A stretch of 64,000 bases of DNA from Anaeramoeba flamelloides (taxonomy: Eukaryota > Metamonada > Anaeramoebidae). Both the position numbers and the translations under genes were made by a program. The notes under the pieces were generated by a model that did not search any database, had not been told where the DNA came from, and was given only the letters and a program-made list of their open reading frames with translations. Where the stretch lies: the NCBI GenBank assembly GCA_027625915.1, contig JANTQA010000047.1, positions 10,912,001 to 10,976,000 of the forward strand, written 5' to 3'. Shown one piece after another: positions 58,010 to 64,000 of the stretch (within the stretch, counting starts at the first letter, position 1; the number at the start of each line of letters is the position of its first letter).

Positions 58010-58589
58010 AAGGCCTGTTATTGGTGATATTACCGACTTACAAATTTTGTATATGCAAAGTTTCAAAAAATTATGATCGACCAAGAAAGCTAGAAAACGA
58101 AAATTTTTCAGTGATATCAAATTTTTTTTTCGATTTTATTATAAATTAGAAAACATTTAAATTCATTTTATTTCTCACATTATAAAAATTATTTATCCTT
58201 TTGATTGATATTTCAATCATCATTATTCAATAAAAATTCTTTGTTCTCTGAAGTATTAAAATAAAGATTTATTTATTTTTTTTTGAGATAAAACTTTTGG
58301 AAAAATAAAAAATGATTTTATTCAACAAATTAAAAAATATTTGTCTTTTTTTAATAAAAATATTATTAGCTATTAAAATTTTAAAGTCATTTACAATTTT
58401 TACTTAGAAATTTTGTTTTTGTTCTAAGATGAGATTAGATTTTTCAAAATCAAATTCTCATGAATGATATTTGGGAATTAGTTAATTATATCTTAGAAAT
58501 TCAAATTCATTTTTTGATTCCAAAAATGATTTAAATTGTATTAAAATTTAATCCGAGTAAGAAAAAGAAATATGTTAAGGCTGGTAGTA
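58010..58589 (+). repeat. Dispersed repeat R2, partial copy
   Basis: The part 58130-58570 runs in the same orientation as the right arm of the foldback at 60115-60500 (GATTTTTCAAAATCAAATTC; ATGATATTTGGGAATTAG). The part 58013-58110 is instead inverted relative to 60005-60095 (TATTGGTGATATTACC; TTTGTATATGCAAAGTTTC). Confidence 0.5.
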
Positions 58590-58943
58590 TTTTTTTAAAA
58601 ATAAAATGAAATCTTGTCAAGATCTTAAAAAAAATTTTTTTTTGTAATTTGTGTTTCGACTTATGAAACGGAAGAGTTTTAACCCCATTTAATGACTTTA
58701 TTAATTTGAGTCTCTTTTTTGAAATCTAAAATTTACATTTTTCCAAAATAAACCGAAAAAAAGTAACCTACTATTTTTATTATATATTAAATTAATTCTT
58801 GGAAATGGGAAAAAATAATTTTGGTTTTATGTTGGAAAGTATCGATTAGGAAAGCAAAATTTTTTATTTGGTTTTATTTTTTTCTTTGATTGATATTAAA
58901 ATTCAAATCTTAGCCAATAAAACTAATTAAGTGGTTAGTGGTT
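58590..58943 (+). repeat. Dispersed repeat R1, copy 3
   Basis: Collinear with 45679-46040, from AAATGAAATCTTGTCAAGAT to AGCCAATAAAACTAATTAAG. It is interrupted at its end by the LINE insertion described next. Confidence 0.75.
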
Positions 58944-59347
58944 AAATAAATGAATATTCTAAGCTATCCATCAAGTTCAACAATCCTAAAATTTAGGACA
59001 TTTACCTATTGTTTAAACAGTTATTACTACGTAATTAACAAAAATTCAAGTAAAATTTACCCTTTATGTTTAAAGTATAAACATAAGGAAATTATAGAAA
59101 ATGTTGATCATTTTTTGTGGGTATGCCCTCCCCATGGAAATAATAGATTAATATATCTGAATAAATTAAATGAAAAAAACCTCTTTGAATTAATTTTAAA
59201 CCAGTAAAGTTTATTAGTATTTTCATTGGTAAATAATCGTGAAATCTATGATTTTACGCTTGAATTTCTGAAAGGAAATTTAAGTATAAGGACAACTAGA
59301 GTGTAATTTACACTTCTTCAATAATAATAAAGAAATAAATGAATATT
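58944..59347 (+). mobile_element. 5'-truncated LINE 3' end with 15-bp target-site duplication
   Basis: The inserted 374 bp (58959-59332) is bracketed by exact direct repeats AAATAAATGAATATT at 58944-58958 and 59333-59347. It encodes the C-terminal end of a non-LTR retrotransposon polyprotein, up to a stop at 59205-59207. YPLCLKYKHKEI, then ENVDHFLWVCPPHGNNR, matches the zinc-knuckle region after reverse transcriptase (C-x2-C, H-x3-4-C), with the first Cys replaced by Tyr. A 3' untranslated part and an AAT-rich tail follow. The insertion is dead on arrival because the reverse transcriptase is missing. The apparent ATG of the frame lies in the target-site duplication. Confidence 0.75.
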
Positions 59348-59429
59348 TGATAAAAGCTTAACAAAATTTTCTCAATTAAATTTAAATTTATTAAGAAAAA
59401 TTAATTGATTGTTTAATTACTTAAAAAAG

Positions 59430-60610
59430 CTGTTTTCTGGTTTTCGAAAAATGAAAAAAAATTGCATAAAAAAATTTTCAATTTTGAACTTTTTTTTTAA
59501 TAAAATGTTGGACTTATTCACAACCAACCTTATAACAATTAAAATCATTTTTGTTAGAAAGAAAAATTATTTTAAATTTTGAGGATAAAATTACTTTATT
59601 CCCAAATACATTCAGGAAAATTTTATTTTGAAAAATCGAATTTTATCTTAAAACAAAAAAAAAAAAATTACCTAAAATTGTTAAATGACTCTAAACTTTA
59701 ATTATTAGAACAATTTTTCTGAAAAAAACACAATTATTTTCCAATGGGTTGGATATATCATTTTTTTGAGTAATCAAAAGAATTATCTCGAAATTGAAAA
59801 AAACAAAAAACAAAAAAACTTTTATATTAATATTGATAGCAACAAAGACTTGTTATTTGACAATAATGAATAAAATATTTAATAAAAGAGTAAAAAAACT
59901 ATTGTTAGAATGCAAGAAATAAAATAAATTTAAATGTTTTCTTTTTCAGAAACAATGGATAAAAAAAATTGATCTAACAAAAAAAAAAAATATTCTTTTT
60001 TGGGCTTCTTAGCCGATCAGAATCTTTTGAGACTTGGCATATACAAAATTTGTAAAATGAAAATATCACCAATAACATATTTTAAAAAATTTTTCAGTGT
60101 TGCTTTCTAAGACTAGCCCTTTAAATACATTTTATTTCTTAATTTGACAAGTTTTTCTCCTTTTTATTACTATTTTATCATTACTATTCAATATCAAGTC
60201 TTTGTTACCAGGAATATTAATAAAAATATTTTTTTTTTTTTACCTAATTCTTTTGGTTCACCAAAAAATTGATTTATTTACTCATTGAAAAATATCTATA
60301 ATAACTTGAGAGAAATATTTATAACTATTGTTGTTTTATATTTATTTCCAAATTTTTCTCAGAAATTGTTCATTTTTTAAGGGATGAAATTCGATTTTTC
60401 AAAAGAAAATTTTCTTGAATGTATTTGGGAATTTTTAATTTTATCCACAAAATTCAAAATCTTTTTTTTAATTCCATAAATGATTTAACTTGTTATAATG
60501 ATTCTTTTGAATAGGGCCAAAGAATTTATTAAAAAAAATTTTCAATTACGAAACTTTTTTTATGCAATTTTTTATCATTTGTTGAAAACATGAAAAGGAT
60601 TTTTTTCAAT
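59430..60610. mobile_element. Large foldback element of R2 type
   Basis: The left arm at about 59430-59945 and the right arm at about 60115-60610 are inverted copies. Landmarks are ATTGCATAAAAAAATTTTCA against its mirror at 60540-60575, TTCCCAAATACATTCA against its mirror near 60420, and CAACAAAGACTTGTTATTTG against its mirror near 60205. The loop is about 170 bp. No transposase is seen, so it is a non-autonomous DNA element or two inverted insertions. Confidence 0.6.
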
Positions 60611-61414
60611 GAATTTTAGAATAAATTTTTTTTGCTATATAGATCTACATTTCATTGAAAAACTTTTGTTAAATTTTATCAAATATTCATTTATTTAATC
60701 ACCAATGCCTCAATTATTTTTATTGACCGGGATTTAATTTTAGGATTGAACTATTAAAAATCCAAACAAAATAACAAAATTTCTTTCAAAATAAAGACCT
60801 TCCAACATAAAATAAAAATAATTTCAAAAATTTTCAAGAATGAACTTAATTGTTACTAAAAATAATAGGTTTCTTTTTTATGGTTTTATATCAGAAACAT
60901 GTGAATTTTGGAAATTCAAAAATAGTCTTAAATTAATAAATTGTTTAGATGATGTTAACTCTTCCATTTCAGAAGCCAAAACACCCATTACTAAAACATT
61001 TTTTCTAAGATTTTTTACAAGAATAAATTTTATTTTTTTTTAAATACTAGACTCTTAAATTAAAAGTTGAAGGGAATATTTGAGATAAATTTAATAAAAT
61101 AGGAAAAAAAAAATAAAATTTATTGAGTAGGACCATCAAAATTTTCTTAAAAAGTTGGTCTCAATCTAATAAAAAATCATTAAACATGAAACAAAATGTG
61201 TATTCTTTGATATATTCACTTTGTATTTATTAAAAAACTTGTGTAGTAAGTTGGTTTAAATTGAAAAACTTTTTATAAATTTAAATACAAATCTCTAAAG
61301 TTTGTTTTCTGAAATTATTAAGTTGAAATTTCAAACAACACAAACAATTAAATTATGTTCTCTGGTGTGTTTTTCAAATTAACCCTTTTCAAATTTAACG
61401 TAATTGAAATGTTA
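60611..61414. other. Non-coding stretch, nothing recognised
   Basis: AT-rich DNA. A 67-codon plus-strand frame at 60840-61043 shows no domain and AT-driven composition. I do not accept it. Confidence 0.45.
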
Positions 61415-62730
61415 ACTTGGAAAACAATGGTCAAATCGGTTTTCATTGTAAAAAAGTAGTAAATGTTTTCATTTTCAAATATTTTTTAACTTATTTTTCA
61501 TTGATCAATAAAGATGTCTGAAACCGAAATTGCTCAAACTTGATTAATATAAATTATTAAAATCTTAAAGCCAATTTTATTGGTATGAATGTATAAAAGT
61601 TTACTATCAAAAAAATTCAACGAATTCACTTTTACAAAGGTTTGTAATTAAATCTCAAATTTGGAAAAATTGGGCTTGCTTATACTTTGATTTTATATAT
61701 GTTTATTACGATTTTAATTTCGATTTCCAGTCAAATTTTATACTTGGGTTTTGACTTTCAAAGTAGAAAAAATGGCATTAACATGGTGAAAAAAATTTGG
61801 GTCATTAAAAAAAATTGGGTAAGTCAAAATTTTGTTTTCGTTTTTTAAATAGTAAATATTAGCAAAATGATTTTTAATCAAAGTAAAATTTTATGAACAA
61901 ATCTTACACTTAAGGAAAAACCAAAGTCATTATCAATAATAATTTTCAGAGACAATATTATGACGTTGCACTATGATCTTTTATAATTACTGTGGAACTC
62001 TAAAAATACAAAAATTGAATTTTAATTGTAAATTTTACTAAAAATTATAGATTTTTTTATTAGATTACATTTCAAGATCAAGTCAGTCATTGTTTGGGAA
62101 GACCAAAAATTAATAACCGTTTTAAATTAAAGTTTGTCTATGGGGATTTTTAGAATTTAAAAGGTTTCTGAAACCTTGGTATTTCAGTATATTGAAGTTT
62201 TGATTGTATAACATTAGTGGAAAACAATCTCTTTCTGAAAAATAGCTTTTTTTGGAAGAATTTATTATTCAATTTGGTTTAAAAGGATATTTTAGATTAA
62301 CCGAGATAAATTTGTGTTAATTAACAATGACAGATATCTTATTGAATTAATAGATTTTAATATTTCCTAATAAATAGTTATCTTATTTTTAGTAAAGTTT
62401 ACAATTAAAAATAAATTTTTGTTGTTTAGAGTTCCACAGTAATTATAAAAGATCGAAATGCAATTCTCGAATATTCTTTTGAAAATTATTATTGATAATG
62501 ACTTTGGTTTGTACTTAAGTGTAAGATTTGTTCATAAAATTTTACTTTGATCAAAAATCATTTTGCTAATATTTACTATTTAAAAAACGAAAACAAATTT
62601 TTGACTGAACCCAATTTTTTTTAATGACCCAAATTTTTTTCACAATGATTAATAAAATATTTGAAAAAAGAGAACATTTACTACCTTTTTACAATGAAAA
62701 CCGATTTGACAATTGTTTTCCAGATAGGTT
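61415..62730. mobile_element. Long-TIR foldback element with an extra segment in the left arm
   Basis: GTCAAATCGGTTTTCATTGT at 61433 is mirrored near 62710. The stretch 61785-62015 (ATTAGCAAAATGATTTTTAA; TAATTACTGTGGAACTCTAA) is mirrored almost base for base at 62420-62645. The left arm holds about 280 bp (61500-61785) absent from the right arm and related to the interior of the foldback at 2850-3350. The spacer is about 400 bp. No open frame of note. Confidence 0.65.
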
Positions 62731-63765
62731 AAAAAAAATTGCTTTTAAAAAGAGATAATTTTGTCCTTATGAAATGCAATTCTATTAGATTATGGGGTGT
62801 TTTATTTCTGAACATATTTGGGAGAATAGAGTCATTGTTTAAGCTGAAGGTGATCTTTTATTCAAAGAGCAAAATAAAAAATATTCTATCCGCAAAAAAA
62901 GTCTTTTGGTATGTTTTTTGTTTTTATTTTACTCTTTGAAATTAAACATTCCATATTTGAGTACTTAAAAATACACCAAAGAAGAATGTTACTCCAAGAT
63001 TTTTTCAATATTGGTGATACTATTAGTTCTTTCGTACTAATTACTCATCAAAAATGAATAATTTGCCCATAAATCAATTCTAATCTTCGTTGTTGCTTTG
63101 TGATTATGGGTTATTAGGTAAAGAACAAAAAATTAAAAAAATAAAAAAAAACTCCATTTTTTAGCAAAAATTCTTTGTTTCACTCTGTTGGATAAATGAT
63201 CGTATTTCGCAAAACCAAAACGAAAGGGTTTCATTTTGCTATGTGTCTGAAGAACTCATTGGGAATGAACCTTGTTAAGTTGATAATCAACATTCTAATT
63301 TAAAACGAGAGAAAAAAACAACCTGCAACGCTTCTAACTTGTTTCTTTTTTATTTTGCCTGAATTCCAAGGAATTTCACTTTAGCTAATTAGAAAAAATC
63401 TTATAGCCAATATAGAAAATGGCATACTAAGATTTTGGTGTGTTGAAGAATTAGGTTGTGGACACAAAATAAAGACAGAAAAAAAGAAAAGTGTTTTTTC
63501 AATAAAAATAGGTAAAGAATGACAAAAAATAATTGCCTGAATGAAAAAAACCCAAAAAAAAATCTCTCATTTTAGTTGTCTTTTACAAGTGAAAGGTGTT
63601 GTTTGTAAACAAAAGCAATTGTAACACAAAAAACCTTTTAAAATTTTCAATTCTAAAAAATTACAAGTAAAAAAGACTCATCATGGAAGAGATCTTATCT
63701 TAAAGGTAAAGAGATTGAGAACTTTATTCTGAAAAATAAGAATTAATAATTTCTAACATATTTAG
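62731..63765. other. Non-coding stretch before the right-edge exon
   Basis: Probably upstream or intronic to the exon at 63766. A short piece ending CTTAAAG|GTAAAG at about 63703 would splice in phase to that exon (…WKRSYLK + GANVRF), so an upstream exon may end there, but its start is unclear. The 66-codon frame at 62739 is not supported. Confidence 0.35.
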
Positions 63766-64000
63766 GAGCGAATGTTAGATTTTTATTCATTTTTCTAATT
63801 TTGGCATTAACCTTCCTACCTCAACCAAAATCTAACAACCAAGTTCTTCTAAGGATGAAATCTTTACAATTTGAATTAAAAATCGACCTGTGGTCACCAC
63901 AAAAAATTGCAGGAGCATTTACATTCCTAATAATTTTAACACAAATTATCGTAATCACATCAAAAACAGAACCTTCAAAATTCAAAATAATTTCAGAGAC
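63766..64000 (+). CDS. Partial membrane-protein exon running off the window
   Basis: After an ACATATTTAG acceptor the frame is open to the window end (78 codons) with non-AT-driven codon choice. It encodes a hydrophobic helix (VRFLFIFLILALTFLP), a polar loop of about 35 residues (QVLLRMKSLQFELKIDLWSP) and a second helix (IAGAFTFLIILTQIIVIT), then a polar segment. I do not recognise the family. It may be part of a multi-pass transporter or channel. More sequence to the right is needed to name it. Confidence 0.5.

Overview
This window is very AT-rich eukaryotic DNA, with long A/T homopolymers, many microsatellites, GT-AG introns from about 110 bp to over 5 kb, and dense small transposable elements. 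No operons, Shine-Dalgarno sites, rRNA genes or CRISPR arrays are visible. The protein repertoire suggests a free-living amoeboid protist: a Sel1-ankyrin-BTB protein, a leucine-rich-repeat protein, WASP-like and WIP-like actin regulators, an acetate transporter, and Asn/Lys-rich or dipeptide-repeat proteins. My best guess is an Anaeramoeba-type metamonad. This is inferred from gene style, not from a marker gene.

Layout. At 1-4.4 kb there are two minus-strand genes of unknown function that share a block of about 55 residues. From 4.4 to 15.1 kb I see no gene, only dispersed repeats and MITEs. From 15.1 to 26.9 kb there is one large plus-strand gene. I assemble it from exons into a protein of about 959 residues with Sel1 repeats, ankyrin repeats, a degenerate BTB, a second BTB split by a KEKE insert, a polybasic tail and a CaaX box. 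It appears to use three 3-nucleotide microexons. From 26.9 to 35.9 kb is repeat-filled non-coding DNA. From 35.9 to 39.3 kb is a five-exon LRR gene with a possible N-myristoylation site. At 43.0-43.6 kb (minus) is a short WASP-like protein with WH1, basic and CRIB parts but no VCA end. At 48.2-49.3 kb (minus) is a two-exon acetate/succinate (AceTr/SatP) transporter. At 55.3-56.5 kb (minus) is a two-exon proline-rich RGG protein carrying many class II SH3 ligands and a WIP-like WASP-binding motif. The last 235 bases hold an exon of a membrane protein that runs off the window.

Repeats. Several families recur: a near-perfect hairpin Tc1/mariner-like MITE (5 copies), a MITE with TIR GTTTCAGTCAAAGGGGCCC (4 copies), a roughly 590-bp TIR family (2 copies), TTAA-flanked piggyBac-like elements (two with exact ends, plus fragments), larger foldback elements, and one 5'-truncated LINE with a 15-bp target-site duplication. 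Many are nested, which gives an order of insertion.

How the genes may work together. The WASP-like WH1 domain and the WIP-like motif are the two halves of a known interaction, and both genes lie in this window about 12 kb apart. The BTB protein (CaaX) and the LRR protein (Gly2) both carry possible lipid-anchor signals. All functional calls are by reading motifs. No database search was possible.
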